Shown one piece after another: positions 1-11,891 of a DNA stretch of 52,000 nt (the stretch's first letter is position 1; the number at the start of each line of letters is the position of its first letter). The notes under the pieces were generated by a model. The model ran no database searches. It was not told where the DNA came from and was given only the letters and a program-made list of their open reading frames with translations. Source of the stretch: Cristatella mucedo (Eukaryota; Bryozoa; Phylactolaemata; Cristatellidae); NCBI GenBank assembly GCA_009760855.2, contig WPIO01000008.1:3694001-3746000 (forward strand), given 5' to 3'. Made by a program: the position numbers and the translations under genes.

Positions 1-59
1 TAGGTGCCGTTGAGCTGACTGCAGCCTGCAGTGCAACGGCTGGAAGCCTCCTGCGTTCC

Positions 60-90
60 GGAGCAGCTGCAGCAACGCTGCAGCTGCTCC
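60..90. repeat. Perfect 14-bp hairpin
   Basis: GGAGCAGCTGCAGC (60-73) and its exact reverse complement (77-90) are separated by AAC. The hairpin lies directly before a LINE 3' tail. Confidence 0.6.
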
Positions 91-95
91 TAAAA

Positions 96-290
96 ATAAT
101 AATAATAATAATAATACACTTGATAAAGTGGCCTCGGAGCACTCGATCTCTTTCTAGGTGCTTTATATTTGCTGCAAAGGAAACACGATCGAATGGTGAG
201 TGGAAATGCCATGCTTGATAAACAACATGAATAACATGGTTAGGGGTGACATGCACAGGGTCAGCATGCAAGTGTGGTCAGTGGCAGCGC
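96..290 (-). mobile_element. LINE 3' end, minus orientation
   Basis: The (TAA)n tail lies at the left (~96-113). It is followed by the conserved terminal block (gataaagtggcctcgga.. ctctttctaggtgcttta..tttgctgcaaagg) and then the GGTGACATGCACAGGGTCAGC segment also seen near 31760 and 47780. It is 5' truncated with no coding left. Confidence 0.65.
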
Positions 291-1980
291 AGTGGCATCG
301 TGCAACAGTGTCATAGGTGCCTACCACCTAGCCCGATCACAGCAGCCAAGTCCAATCGGGTGGCATCTACAATGGCTGGTGGTGAGTGAGCCTAGACGGC
401 CGAATTCAGCCAATATGGGGAACCGGTCTAGCATAACACTCGCCCCTTGTAAAGGGCTATTTGCATGCATTTTCTCGTACGGCCCAACTCTCCCACTTCT
501 CCTTTCGGTGCATCTTACATTCATCAATACGAGGCTCAGAGGCCGGCCAGAGCTCGCGCTGAGCGAGAGCGGCTGGGCAGCAGCTGCCAGAGCTCGTGCT
601 CCGTGGCTGCCCCCTCCGAACCCCACATGTGCTCCCGGCATCCATGCTCTCCAGGGCCTGCATGCTCACTCTCGTGGCTTCCTTCTCTGTATCGCAAGCG
701 AGCGCTGCATTGCAAGGGGGCGCTCCGCCGAGAGGTGCACGCATGCATCATGGCGTAGGAGTAGCAAGTCGTCAGCACTAGAGTCACCTCTTTGAACCCA
801 CACGAACCCGCCTGCCCTCACGACCGACGAGCTGACACTGCGTCGGCCAGCGAGCGAGGGGCCGGAGGTCTTTGAGCCCACGCGCGCCCACCCGCCTGCA
901 CGATTTAGCTGCAGCTGCGATAGGCGAGCAAGGCAAACGGTAGGAATGCTAGCTGCAAAAGTGAAGACGGTCGAATGCGGCTGGGGCACATGGCCACGCG
1001 TACCGACTCCTGAGCGGTGGAGTCAAGGTGGGACGTCAGCTGAGTCCAGTCGACACCAAACCTCAGCAGATGCTCGTCCTTGAGGCAGTGCGGACTGTGG
1101 CGGAGCTCGGCGGCCAGTCGTGACTCGGCCTTGGATAGGGCTGCAACGAGAGTGAGACAGAGATCAGAGTGAGAGAGAGAGAGTCAGGGCACGACAGGCC
1201 CGACCACCGCTGCATGTTCAGTCACGCGAGCACACCTGCCGATTGACTAGATGAGAATAAGCAAGTGCCGGACGTGTATCACGTGAACTCGGTGAGCTAC
1301 GTATGGGTAACACCGCTCTCAGAATTCTACGATTAAAAACCAGTAAGTTCAATGATCAGCATGGTCCCCCGAGGCAGCATGACAAGAAAGCGAATCTCGG
1401 TCATGGGGTGTGAGTCTGCAATCAGAAATTAATTGACAATCACCCAGGGGGGACTTCGAAAGCTTTAGCAATGGCAGGACCAGCAAAACATCGATGGTAA
1501 GGTGATCAAATTAATATGGATCCGAGAGACTTTCAATTAGCCTGTCAACAGATCTGACGACGACACACTGAATGACGTTGACGGAGCGGCACGTAAATTA
1601 TATGTGGTTGACGTGAGCGGCACTGAGTGAAGTGCGGTCATAATGAAGATGCATGCACATCACAATGCTGGCGAGGTGGCATGAGACAAAGAACGCAGCC
1701 GTACGTCCAATTGAGTTTGCGTACTTTGCTGGATGCTGCTGGATACTGTTAATCGTTGCTGCCCCAAAGTAAGCCTTCTGCTGGTTGGCATACAAAATTG
1801 GCAAGGGTTAGCACACAACATGAACTTACATAGTCAAGCATTGCTTGCCCCTGCCTGCAAAAGATTCAGCAGGGGTGTGACACAAGCAAAGCAGCAGCTC
1901 ATAATAAGCTTATGACATAAAGATAGTCAATAGATAGAGACAGAGACACAGACCGACAGATAAAGAACAGGGGGAGAGAG
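291..1980. other. Intergenic, no gene recognised
   Basis: Open frames at 274-795 and on the opposite strand overlap each other and show no domain, codon pattern or repeat structure I recognise. A short (GA)n run lies near 1155-1190. The rest appears unique. Confidence 0.5.
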
Positions 1981-2024
1981 ACACAGAGAGAGACAGACAG
2001 ACAGACAGAGACAGACAGACAGAC

Positions 2025-2113
<89 letters not shown>

Positions 2114-2481
2114 GAGACAGACAGAGACAGAGAGACAGACAGAGACAGAGAGACAGACAGAGATAGAGAGACAGACAGAGATTGAGAGACAGACAGAGAT
2201 TGAGAGACAGACAGAGATAGAGAGACAGACAGAGATAGAGAGACAGAGATAGAGAGACAGAGATAGAGAGACAGACAGAGATAGAGAGACAGACAGAGAT
2301 AGAGAGACAGACAGAGATTGAGAGACAGACAGAGATTGAGAGACAGACAGAGATTGAGAGACAGACAGAGATTGAGAGACAGACAGAGATTGAGAGACAG
2401 ACAGAGATTGAGAGACAGACAGAGATTGAGAGACAGACAGAGATTGAGAGACAGACAGAGATTGAGAGACAGACAGAGACG
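1981..2481. repeat. (CAGA)n microsatellite and 20-bp minisatellite
   Basis: A nearly pure GACA tetranucleotide array (~1990-2115) passes into tandem copies of a 20-bp unit, AGAGATTGAGAGACAGACAG and variants, up to ~2480. Apparent Ser/Leu/Cys-rich minus-strand reading frames are translations of the array and not proteins. Confidence 0.9.
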
Positions 2482-3423
2482 GAGAGAAGGTACCTATCCG
2501 GTCTAAAACAGCGTCGGAAGCTGAAACGTTGGGCTGCAGCTCGGCCCACACGGCCAATGCCAATATCGTGTTTCGTGCCCAGCAAATTGCAAAGCAACGA
2601 GGGGGAGGGGAAGGGGCAATGAGCATTCGTTACTGCTCTCTCAATGCCACCCGGGACTGTGTGGCTGCTCCCTGGCACAAGCCTAGCAAGAAAGTAGGTC
2701 ACGGCTGAACCAATCCCTGGTATGCACCGGCAGCAGGCAGCCTATGAATATGAGTCCATCCAGCGTGAGATGAAGGCTGGCTGCAGCACAATGCCCACCG
2801 ACGAATAGGGGAGCACCATGGCTGCCATCCAATGAGCACCGACGAATAGGGGAGCAGCACTCGGAATCTTGGGTAGGGCACAAACAATGTCGGTGTCGAG
2901 TCGCTGTGACGGCTGGTCGCTTCGACCCGATGCAGCAGCAGCAAGGACGGTATAAAAGCCAGCTGCCAGACGTCTTCAGCATCGGCAAGGGCAGGGTGGT
3001 TGACGCTGGTGGAGAGCTGAACACCTGCTGGCTAAATGACTACCCAGATACCGACACACGCAAGCTCGGACCAATCGCGCCCTGCTGAGTCCATTCCGCA
3101 GGTGCATTGAGCAGATAGGCACAGGTGCCGCTTACTCGGTGCCTCTTACTCGGTCAGTCTTGCTTCAGTCTTTGGTACTTACGGCACCAAACTGGGGATG
3201 CAGACCAGGGTGGAAGACTGGCCGAAGACAGATAAGCTGAGTATGGTTGTACTTCTTGGCCGAGACGGACGCATGACCGAACAAACGACCAATTATGAGT
3301 GCCATCAAGGGCAAGCCTTCTTCATTGCTTTGGAAAGCATGGTTGACGATATGACCGGCAAAATTATCGATGCATTCTCCCTTTATATGGGATATTACGA
3401 GCTCTTCATAAAGGAATCAGATC
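2482..3423. other. Intergenic with a 20-bp direct repeat
   Basis: CACCGACGAATAGGGGAGCA occurs at 2796-2815 and again at 2837-2856. An open frame from 3198 (ATG) runs ~74 ordinary-looking codons before entering the (TA)n tract. It has no recognised family and no splice context I could defend. Confidence 0.4.
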
Positions 3424-3597
<174 letters not shown>

Positions 3598-3610
3598 AAA
3601 TGTGTGTGTG

Positions 3611-3760
3611 CAATTCATTTGTACAAACCCCTAAGAGAACTTAATCTCTATTCAGGCACTTCACATATGCCACGGTACTCGAGCCCACAACCTCGGCCAT
3701 CGAATACTTGACCTTGCTCGAGGTGAGAACTTTAGTCACTGGGCCAAACCAGCGTGGCAT
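3611..3760 (-). mobile_element. tRNA-derived SINE, family A
   Basis: Read on the minus strand, it starts TGGTTTGGCCCAGTGACTAA (tRNA A-box-like). It passes through a GGGCTCGAG B-box-like region with a GGCCGAGGT context and ends in ATAGAGATTAAGTTCTCTTAGGGG and an AT-rich tail. Its head and tail match the copies at 24061 and 45329. Confidence 0.75.
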
Positions 3761-4451
3761 GAGGGGGAAGGCAACAGAAGCTGTCACAAAAATTCGGAGA
3801 AGCGTGAGATATGGCGTGAGAGGCACACAAGGACAGCAAGCACAGAAGCAACTGACCACTAAAGCGAATGTAGATCCCTCTCGGCGCAGGCTAACTTGAG
3901 CTGGAAGGATGAGGCACCATAGGACAGTCTAAGACGCCGCTGATCCAGTTAGGCACTGGCAGCACGGACGTAAGGTGAGACTTTGCTAAATGAAAGTCAG
4001 CTTAAAGCATACTTCCTTCTGCTTGAGCACTAGCCTCTGCTTGCCAGCATTCAGACAGAGCAGGGATCTTCAAACCCAGGGAGTTACAGCTACTAACCGT
4101 ACCAACGAAAACTGCTCAGCCATAAAGGCTGGTGCGTCCAATCGTCACTTTCGGTGTGCAGATACCTCCAACATGTGCCTTATCACCCCTGAGGCCATCC
4201 TAGCCCATAGATAGGTGCAGGCATCAGGCATTCTAGTGGCAGGCTTGCCGGGCAGTAGCTAAGAGTGACCAAGCTAGCGGCAGCATTTCTGACTGGCACA
4301 CTGCGCTCAAATCAGCAATAACCTAAAATGCAGCATCCTGTTATTAGCAATGTCTGTGCGTGTCTCCGCATGCTCAGCTAGCAGCACAGAAATACAGCTG
4401 CTCGCAGTCAGAGTCCGAGTCGCAGTCCCTGCAAGAGCTGCATGACGCTGC
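3761..4451. other. Intergenic, no gene recognised
   Basis: I see no repeat family or convincing exon here. Short open frames at 3990-4214 and 4307-4729 (minus) have no recognisable domain. Confidence 0.4.
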
Positions 4452-4670
4452 TGAGGAGGCACCTGGAAGGGAGCTGAGGCACCTGGGAGGAGCCGAGGCA
4501 CCTGGGAGGGAGCTGAGGCACCTGGGAGGGAGCTGAGGCACCTGGGAGGAAGTCGAGGCATCTGGGAGGAAGTCGAGGCACCTGGGAGGAGCCGAGGCAC
4601 CTGGAAGGGAGCTGAGGCACATGGGGGAGCCGAGGCACATGGGGGGAGCCGAGGCACCTGGGGAAGCCGA
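4452..4670. repeat. 18-20 bp minisatellite
   Basis: About eleven tandem copies of GAGGCACCTGGGAGGGAGCT-like units vary in length. Minus-strand frames read as repeated LPGASAP-like peptides in three frames, the sign of an array and not of a protein. Confidence 0.85.
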
Positions 4671-5047
4671 TCGGTCGGCCTGCTTCCACTAGTCACGATC
4701 CCCAGCATGATATATGGCTGGTGGCACACGACTCACCTTGCCTGGCAGACGGCCCATATGGCTGGGCCTACCAGTGAACGGCTGGTAGCATGGCAGAAAG
4801 GGTGAGGTTCCAAGAAAGCAACCGTGGTGTCCAGGCAGTTCTAGGCACTCATGCTCTGTGCGTCCCCCATTGGGCAGCAGCGGGCACCTACAGAAGGCCA
4901 CCGAGGCACACTCGGCAAGACCTCCACACCCCAAGTCTCCTCCTGGGAATCTGAAGCTGGCCTCCGAGTGAGCGGCTGACTGTCAGGGAGCGCGCAGACA
5001 GGCGGCCACTGGCGACCAGCTTCCATCGGAACCTGACCATCTGGACA
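4671..5047. other. Intergenic, no gene recognised
   Basis: No repeat or coding signal that I can support. Confidence 0.4.
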
Positions 5048-5158
5048 GAAAAGGTTAGCAGTGGATTAGCAGCCTCATTTGCATAGTGACAGAATATCAC
5101 CGATGCTCGTAGTAGGCAATACATGGTCGCTTCATGCCTACGAGCCAGCCACCGGTGC
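5048..5158 (-). mobile_element. SINE family C, 3' part
   Basis: AAGGTTAGCAGTGGATTAGCAGCCTCATTTG and a downstream GGCAATACATGGTCGC block parallel the fuller copy at 50490-50672. The tRNA-like head is largely missing or diverged. Confidence 0.5.
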
Positions 5159-5974
5159 TTCAGCGGAGGATTACTGGCGGACAAAAAGTGCCACACACGT
5201 GGCTTCACACGATTTACAGAGTTCGCAAAAACGCCGAACTAGGAAAACGCCCTAGACTACACCGAGACCTCGCTGCTGCTGCTGCTGCCACCTGCGATTG
5301 GCCAGCGTGCAGCCGATCACTACGGCCGTCGAAATCTCGTCAGACGTGGCACCTAAGTTCCGAGTACCCCCACCTCCTTACCGAGCAGCATGCGAAGCTC
5401 TTACTGCAAACGCAAGAGAATGTAAACCCCCTCCCCCACAAATGCCGGAAAGAGCGCACTCGTACAAGCTTGCTGTTACATCACAGGCAAGAGTAGAAGC
5501 CGACCGAGAAGTCACAGACAGCGTGCCACACCGGCACTGCCCCAGCAGCAGCAGCAGTGCTATACATGGCAGGCGCAGCAGCTGTCGCCTGCCATGTATC
5601 GGCGACTGTCACCTGCTGGTTCGCTCACCTGCCATGGCCTCCACGACGCTTTTGCCGTCGCGGTGGATTTGCCGCATGCATTCGTCGATCCTATGCGGCA
5701 ATGAACGCAGCAGCACCTGGCACGGCGATCGGGCAAGGGCCGAGGAACGGATGCAGCAGTGCGGTCGGCGGTGAGCATGCGGTCATGCACAAACGGCGCG
5801 CCCGTGAGGAGCTCTGCGAAAGCTGACGTCAGCTGCATGCATCGGGCGCAGTGCTCGCTTCGGCCGGCGGCTGCCAGGGCACTCACTGCTCCAGCTTTCG
5901 GGTCTCTCGCTCGAAATCATTTTCGGCCTGCAAAATTGAAATGAGCCACCAGTGTGTGAACATATGCGCAGGTA
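5159..5974. other. Intergenic, CAG/CTG-rich
   Basis: Short (CTG)n at ~5275, (CAG)n at ~5545 and a 14-bp palindrome at 5821 are present. Overlapping open frames in several frames (5134-5886) have no recognisable domain. Confidence 0.4.
5821..5834. promoter_or_regulatory. Palindrome containing a perfect CRE
   Basis: AGCTGACGTCAGCT is a perfect 14-bp palindrome around TGACGTCA. No gene start is recognisable beside it, so function is uncertain. Confidence 0.25.
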
Positions 5975-6085
5975 GACAGATAATACTAATCATTATAATT
6001 GCGCAGTGCCCTCGCAGATTCTAATCTGTTTCTATGCACTATACATTCGCAGCAAGGGAAGCAACAATAATACAATAAGACATTT
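5975..6085 (-). mobile_element. LINE 3' end, minus orientation
   Basis: The AT-rich tail at the left is followed by gcagtgccctcgcag..ctaatctgtttcta..cgcagcaagggaagc, a diverged form of the shared LINE terminal block. Confidence 0.5.
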
Positions 6086-6494
6086 ATTTGGTACGAATTG
6101 GCTGGGCACACTGGACGTGAACAAGGAGATGCTCACGGGCTACTCTGAGTGTGGCAGAATAGTGGACCCCTAGATGGCCTGCAAGACGCATGCAAACACA
6201 GGAACGCCTAGTGACCACATGTGTGATGTTTGGTGTGCTAACGAGCCTTTCGAGCCACAGGCTGACGGAGCCCCTCGTCGTGAGGGCTATGCAGTGGGTT
6301 TTAGACCATGACCTCCTCGCACGTGGCTCATGGCCTACAGCAGACGCAGCAGATGTACATGCATACGTGACTCACTTTACGACCATCACTCCCAAGAATG
6401 ACAGTGCTATTGCACAGGCTACATACAGCTTTAGCCTGCAGTCAGACCGCGAGTCTCGGCTGACGTATCCGGCAGGCCACTCGGTTTGTACACT
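6086..6494. other. Intergenic with an unassigned open frame
   Basis: A 140-codon plus-strand frame starts at 6190 and runs into the LINE tail at 6495-6600. No domain is recognised. Its end inside a transposon tail argues against a native gene. Confidence 0.35.
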
Positions 6495-6600
6495 TCCTTT
6501 CAACACTGCTGTTCAGTGCCTAGAAAGAGATTTGGTTCTCTTTGGGAACTACAAAAATGTCGCACTTTTATTAATTTGTATTATTATTATTGCACACAGC
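6495..6600 (+). mobile_element. LINE 3' end, plus orientation
   Basis: CAGTGCCTAGAAAGAGATTTGGTTCTCTTTGGG is followed by an ACTACAAAAATG and (TATT)n tail. This is the shared LINE/SINE terminus in forward orientation. Confidence 0.6.
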
Positions 6601-6942
6601 AGCTTCCCGTAAAGACAGGGCACAGAGAGACTCGATAAACATCTGATCGTACACTTAATTTATCTAGGTACTGCTGAGGGCTGAGCAAGGAGAAACTGCA
6701 GCAGTGCCAAAGTGTGAGCCTCTCAACACCTGATCTCATCAGGAGCAGGAGGAGGCAAGCCTGGCTGGCCTAATTCCACGGCGCGTGGCAGCCCAAAGCC
6801 CCTGCGCTGCACGGGTACAGCAACGAGTGCAACACTGGCAGCAACAGAGATCCCTGTCTTTGCCTGGCAGCATCGACATTGTCTCTGGAAGGAAATGATG
6901 AATGGACCAGCCACTGAGCCAGACTATTTGCGGATGGTTGTA

Positions 6943-7462
6943 TCTCCGTCAGTAACTCCACAAAGTCATAAAGACCATGTGGGTGTTACGCAGGAGAGTT
7001 TTGTATAGCGCACTCACAGCCTAAGCGGCTTTCGGTACGCATTCGGTAGCCAACAGACTTCGTCTCACGCAACAAAGAGAAAGTGGGAAGCATAGCAGAG
7101 TCCGGAGAGCAGTTGAGGTAGTGAGTAGCATAGAAGTAGCAGTTCAGGACCGCTGAAAAAGATGTGCCATATTCGGCAGTTGGAGAGTAGTTGTCGTTGC
7201 GTAAGAATTGTGGAAGCGAGTTCCACAGTCTAGGACCTGCAGAGCTAAAGCTTCTGTCGCCAACTGTCTTTAAGTGGAGGAATGGGACAGCTAATTTATT
7301 GTCCACACAGGACCTGAGGGCGCGAACAGGCTGAAACTGATGCAGCAGTTCAGCTAGCTACGAAGGAGCTAAGCCGTGGCTAAGCCGTGGCAGGCCTTGT
7401 GGGTCAGCGTAAGAACTTTGCTCTGTATCCTTTGCTCAACCGGCAACCATCCTGGCTCTTTC
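6943..7462 (-). mobile_element. CR1/Rex1-like LINE ORF2 C-terminus (5'-truncated)
   Basis: The minus-strand frame reads NKLAVPFLHLKTVGDRSF and then SSAGPRLWNSLPQF, the GDRxF..APxLWNSLP motif of the C-terminal end of CR1/L2/Rex1-type LINE proteins. The 3' end is near 6943. It aligns throughout with 20789-21300. An 11-bp tandem duplication (taagccgtggc) lies at ~7370-7392. Confidence 0.8.
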
Positions 7463-7814
7463 AGCAGATGGTTCTATGACGAAACACACGAGCAGCTGTA
7501 AATGATAGCCACCAACTGCCTTCCGGCGACTACGGTTGGATGCCTCTGGGGCCAAGCAAACACCATCATTGTTAAGCTGTTGGTGATGATAATTACGATA
7601 AAGCTTTGCTGTTCGCTGCACGACTCCAACATCAACCTCTTGGTCGGTCATTAAATAGCCAACCGACATGTGCAAGAACGTTGTGCAACCGAAGCCACAC
7701 TGTGCCCTGATCACACAGATTGCAGGCTAGCAATGTAAGGAATAGCGAGCCATCACTGCAAGTCACATGCTTCGAACAGAATTGCAGGTGAACGGCATGA
7801 ACATATCACTTTCA
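7463..7814. other. Intergenic, no gene recognised
   Basis: This sequence lies beyond the LINE homology boundary shared with 21300. No known element or exon. Confidence 0.35.
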
Positions 7815-7895
7815 ATACAGCATCTGTAAAGTGTTTAGAAAGAGATTCAGTTCTCTGAGGGGACTATAAAAATGTATTTTTATCATAATTATTAT
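7815..7895 (+). mobile_element. LINE 3' end, plus orientation
   Basis: TAAAGTGTTTAGAAAGAGATTCAGTTCTCTGAGGGGACTATA is followed by an AT-rich tail. Confidence 0.6.
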
Positions 7896-9436
7896 TGACC
7901 ATTGCTAAGGCAGGCGAGAATACCAAGATATCTATCCCTTGCGACATCAGCAATCTAAGCCCTCACCTATGGGGCGAATCAGATCATAGACTCGATGCAT
8001 CTGCTATCCCAATGCGCTATCTCCGTCTTTTTCATTCGAGCAATGTTAGCACGGGCATTAGCTTGTCTTGGACCTCGCTTCTGCGACGAGTGTGACGAGT
8101 TACACGGCAGCACGAGACAAAGAGATACCTAAGTCGGGAGTGATGATTAACAAAGGTGATCAGGAGGAATCTGCCCCTTCCCCAGAACAAATCGGCACAA
8201 AGCCAACATAAGCGGTGCAGGCCAGCGCCTACGCTTCAGGCTTTGGTGACTCAGATTTCATTTGGAACGAAACTGCTCGCTGGATTCAAAGGCTAATGGA
8301 GAGAACGGACACAAATTACATTACTACATCAACGATCGCCAGGGGCACGAGCAGAGCTAGTGCGTTTTCTCATAGAAAACGAATAAACTCCCGATGCAAC
8401 CGGCACAGCATAAAATATGATCTCTTCCTTCGTTCTTTCCCTTCCTCCGGGAAGGTGGCCGACAGATGGCATTCGGTCAGAAGCTATGACGCCAGGGCCG
8501 CATTCGAGGGCCTCAGCAGGGGCTCCGAACCGAAGACCAGGTATCCAGCCGAAGCTCGCAAGCAGCACAGACGAGCGAATGAGATGCACGCACAAGAGAC
8601 GACGAGACGACGGCGGCAGCAGCAGCAAGCTCGGCAGCAAGCTCAGCATCACACCTTCGTCCGAGTGGCAGCAGAGATGTACTGACAGGTCGAGCTCAGT
8701 CAGTGAAAATGGCAAAGTGAAATGTGTAGCGGCCTTTGAAAAAGCAGGCAGCCGCTTTGCTAACGAGAGATGGCAGCCTTGTAAGTGCGCGCTAGACGAC
8801 GAAGGCATGTGGAAAACACTAGGCTGGGCTGGGGTGGGTGGGGCAGCTACAGCATGGCCATGCTGACTTCAGCTAGGAAGCGCCCCCCCCCCCCCCCCGC
8901 CCCTGCCACGCCAGGCCACTGGGCCACACGGAGGACTAGAGCTGGCTGTAATATTTGATATGCCGTCGCGTCAGCCGTGAACGCCCAGCCACTGAAGACG
9001 CCCGAGGAAATCTAATGCGCATCAAGCACTGCCATTTTCCGATGATGGCCAAAGTGCACGACAATACGGCTACGTCTGCAGGTGACAGCCAATGCATCCG
9101 GATTGAGAGCGAAGCGTCGAAAAGCCGTCTCATCGTCCCCGATTGGGCGGGTTGTGGTGTGGCCCAACAGCAACACCCGACGTGCTGGCTGCTTAACATA
9201 GCGAAGGATAGCAACACCGAAATTTGGATCCACCGGCCACCACCATGCCAGAGACCAACCACCGGCCAAGAGACATAAATGTACACATGACATGCATATA
9301 ATTCATCTTTATAGGGTTTTAAGAGAACGGCATCAGCAGAAGCACCCGGCTCAGCGGCCAGCTCGGCACGTTACATCCCACCTTCGTGCTGACATTTGTC
9401 GCCCCGCCCCAAGCTCGTCCTTCTGTCCCCTCCGCA
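7896..9436. other. Intergenic with a poly-C run
   Basis: Overlapping frames on both strands (8215-8866) have no recognisable domain. A run of about 16 C lies at 8883-8898. No repeat family recognised. Confidence 0.4.
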
Positions 9437-9543
9437 GAGGCCGCTAAGACTCCACGAGAGAGACAGAGAGGGAGACACGGGGAGAGACAAGAGAGATAAA
9501 CAGAGAGGAGAAAGGAGGGAGAGCCAGAGAGACGAGAGATAGT

Positions 9544-9590
<47 letters not shown>

Positions 9591-9682
9591 GGAGAGACAG
9601 AGATAGGGGGAGGAGGGATGGAGAAACAGACAGACAGACAGAGAAACGGAGAGATACAGAGATACAGACAGAGAGACAACCT
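9437..9682. repeat. (GA)n polypurine tract
   Basis: Imperfect GAGA with GACA interruptions. The pure GA core is at ~9549-9586. Confidence 0.9.
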
Positions 9683-11809
9683 TCGAAAATCCAACGATTG
9701 CGAGCGACGACTTTCGCCCCACGCGCGACCGACGCGCTGTGGCGGTGCGGTTAGCAGCAGCCTGGTAGCGGCCTAGCGGCAGACGGGTCGACGGGACTAG
9801 CCGGCTATATCTCTAGCACGCGCTGTGCGGTGCTAAAACGGCACTAGCGAGTGGCGCGCGAAAATTCAAGGGCGGAGAGCGGAGAGGGCCGGCCTTACAC
9901 TTCTCGTTATGGCGCTCTTCTTGCTGCCTTTGAAGATGCTGCGCCTACAAAAACCGACTACGGCTGGCTATGAACGGCACCGTTTCCTTTCCGGAGAGGC
10001 GCTGGCGCCGCCGCAGCTCGCTATACGCACTTCATGGTAGGCGCGCGGCCGACAGACCGTAGAGACAGACGTTAGCCACAGGCAGACACAGGAAGGACGC
10101 GGTCTTCTATCCGGAAGAAGCTTAAGCGGTGCTACGTCACGGCGGCCCGCAGGCAGCGCTTCCGGCGGCACTCCGGTTCCGGCAGCATGAACCTTGTCTC
10201 TGAGGCTCGGGCAGCATTTCGCTGACGCACGGGTCGGGATATTTTTAGCCGCTGCCCTGGTGTCCCGTGAGGAACTCCCTGGTCCGTGACGTGTGGCCGC
10301 TAACGACGTGCGGAGATATGATTAGCCTAGGCACGCCGCTCGCCCCAAGTACCGTCGGCCGGGCCGGGCCGGGTGCATCCGCGAGCACTGCTGAGTCTCA
10401 GTGGCGCTAACCACACGAGCCCCGAGTAAAAAGAAACAACCGCTCGTCGGAGTCGGCGCCAGCGGTCCCGCGTAAACCACGGTCGGTCACCACCGACCAG
10501 CTTGGGATTTGAAAATGCCATTTGCAGCTTATGCCTTTCAACTTGCCTGCGTCGGAAGGCGCAGCGATTCATATCCCGATTCTTATTTAGCGTAGGGCAA
10601 CCTCTTACGGGGAATTAGACTCGCAAAAGCCTGCGAATTTAATGAAGCCGCCGCTGTGCGCGACTGCCGCCGACGAGTGGTGGCAGAAAAGCCCGCACGC
10701 TATGAACTAGAGAGCAGCCAGATTGATTAGCAACCGCTGCTGCTTGCCGCCGCCGCCACCGGCCGCGACGAGTCGCTAACCCAGCGTCCAAAGTGCAAAC
10801 CCTCTCGAAATGCGTTGCGGTGTATACGACCTAGCGGCGGCGAAACTAAGAGATCGAAGAGGCTAAACGCTCTGAGGGATTCGAGCAGCGCGCTGTCAAC
10901 TCTGACTGGGAATCGCGTAACTCAAGACCGGCGGCATTCGCGAACCGCTAAGCGCGTCGCTTCGCGAAAAAGTGCCGCAGCCCGGGTTTCGGCTATCTAA
11001 TCCTGTCCCATCTCGAGCGCAGCTTGCAGTCAGCCTGAAAAGATTCAGAAGAGCGGGAAGCCTGGAGAAGTTGGATGGAAAGAGCCAAGCAATGAGCTCG
11101 ACGTCGTCCCAGGGTAGCGCGCCGGCCTCAGGGGCGCAGCCGTCGGAGCGAGCTCGCGGGAGCGCATTGTACGGCACAGCGGGTCGGAGTGCACTCGCGG
11201 CACGCCTTCGCCCGGCGTCGTGTTTGCTAGGCGCTCGAAAACCAAATTCATTTGGCTTCCGGCCACGAAGGCGCAGGCGTCCAAGTGGCGCGGCCGCGGC
11301 TGAGACGACCCTTGCAACTTGCAGTCACCATAAAATAAGTAAAATGAAACCGGACCGGTGTCGTTTTCCGAGCAGCACGCATTGCATATTTGGTTGGTTA
11401 GCTATCGCTCGCCACGGCTCGCTAAGATTAGTTAGGCTTACTCTGAAAATAAACCACCAAGTGAATTGAAGTAAAGTAAAAAAGTTAATGTGAGCTGGCT
11501 CGGTAGCCTCATTTAAATACCGGCAGAAGAGCCTTAGCGGGCTATCGCTCCGCTTGCGTTTCGTCCGCGAGGCGCAGCAAAGCACCGTCAGCTGCTCGGC
11601 TGGAGCTGGCCAACTGAGAGGGGCGGTGAACTGTGGAGTTCGCACCCGAGGCGCAGTTGACGCCACCGCGATACGGCCAGCGGCAAAGCGCCAGCGCACG
11701 GATGGCGCCATTGTTGCCATTGCCGCCATCGTCGCAGCGTCGGCGCTGCATTCGGATCGCTGCACTGTAGATAAGCGTCGGAAAAGCGAAGAAGTCTGGA
11801 GGAAGAGAC

Positions 11810-11811
<2 letters not shown>
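9683..11811. other. CpG-rich region without recognised gene
   Basis: CpG dinucleotides are frequent compared with the flanks. A (GGCCG)n-like patch lies at ~10350. No long frame carries a known domain. It could be a promoter, enhancer or non-coding RNA region; nothing in the sequence decides this. Confidence 0.45.
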
Positions 11812-11880
<69 letters not shown>

Positions 11881-11891
11881 TATCTCTCTAC
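11812..11891. repeat. (CT)n microsatellite
   Basis: An uninterrupted CT run to ~11876, followed by CCTCTATCTCTCT. Confidence 0.95.

Noticed and set aside
1899-2702. 267- and 238-codon Ser/Leu/Cys frames
   Set aside because: Translation of the (GACA)n and 20-bp tandem arrays.
5851-5880. Thirteen-base match to the start of U6 snRNA (GTGCTCGCTTCGG)
   Set aside because: The rest of U6 does not follow and there is no T-run terminator.
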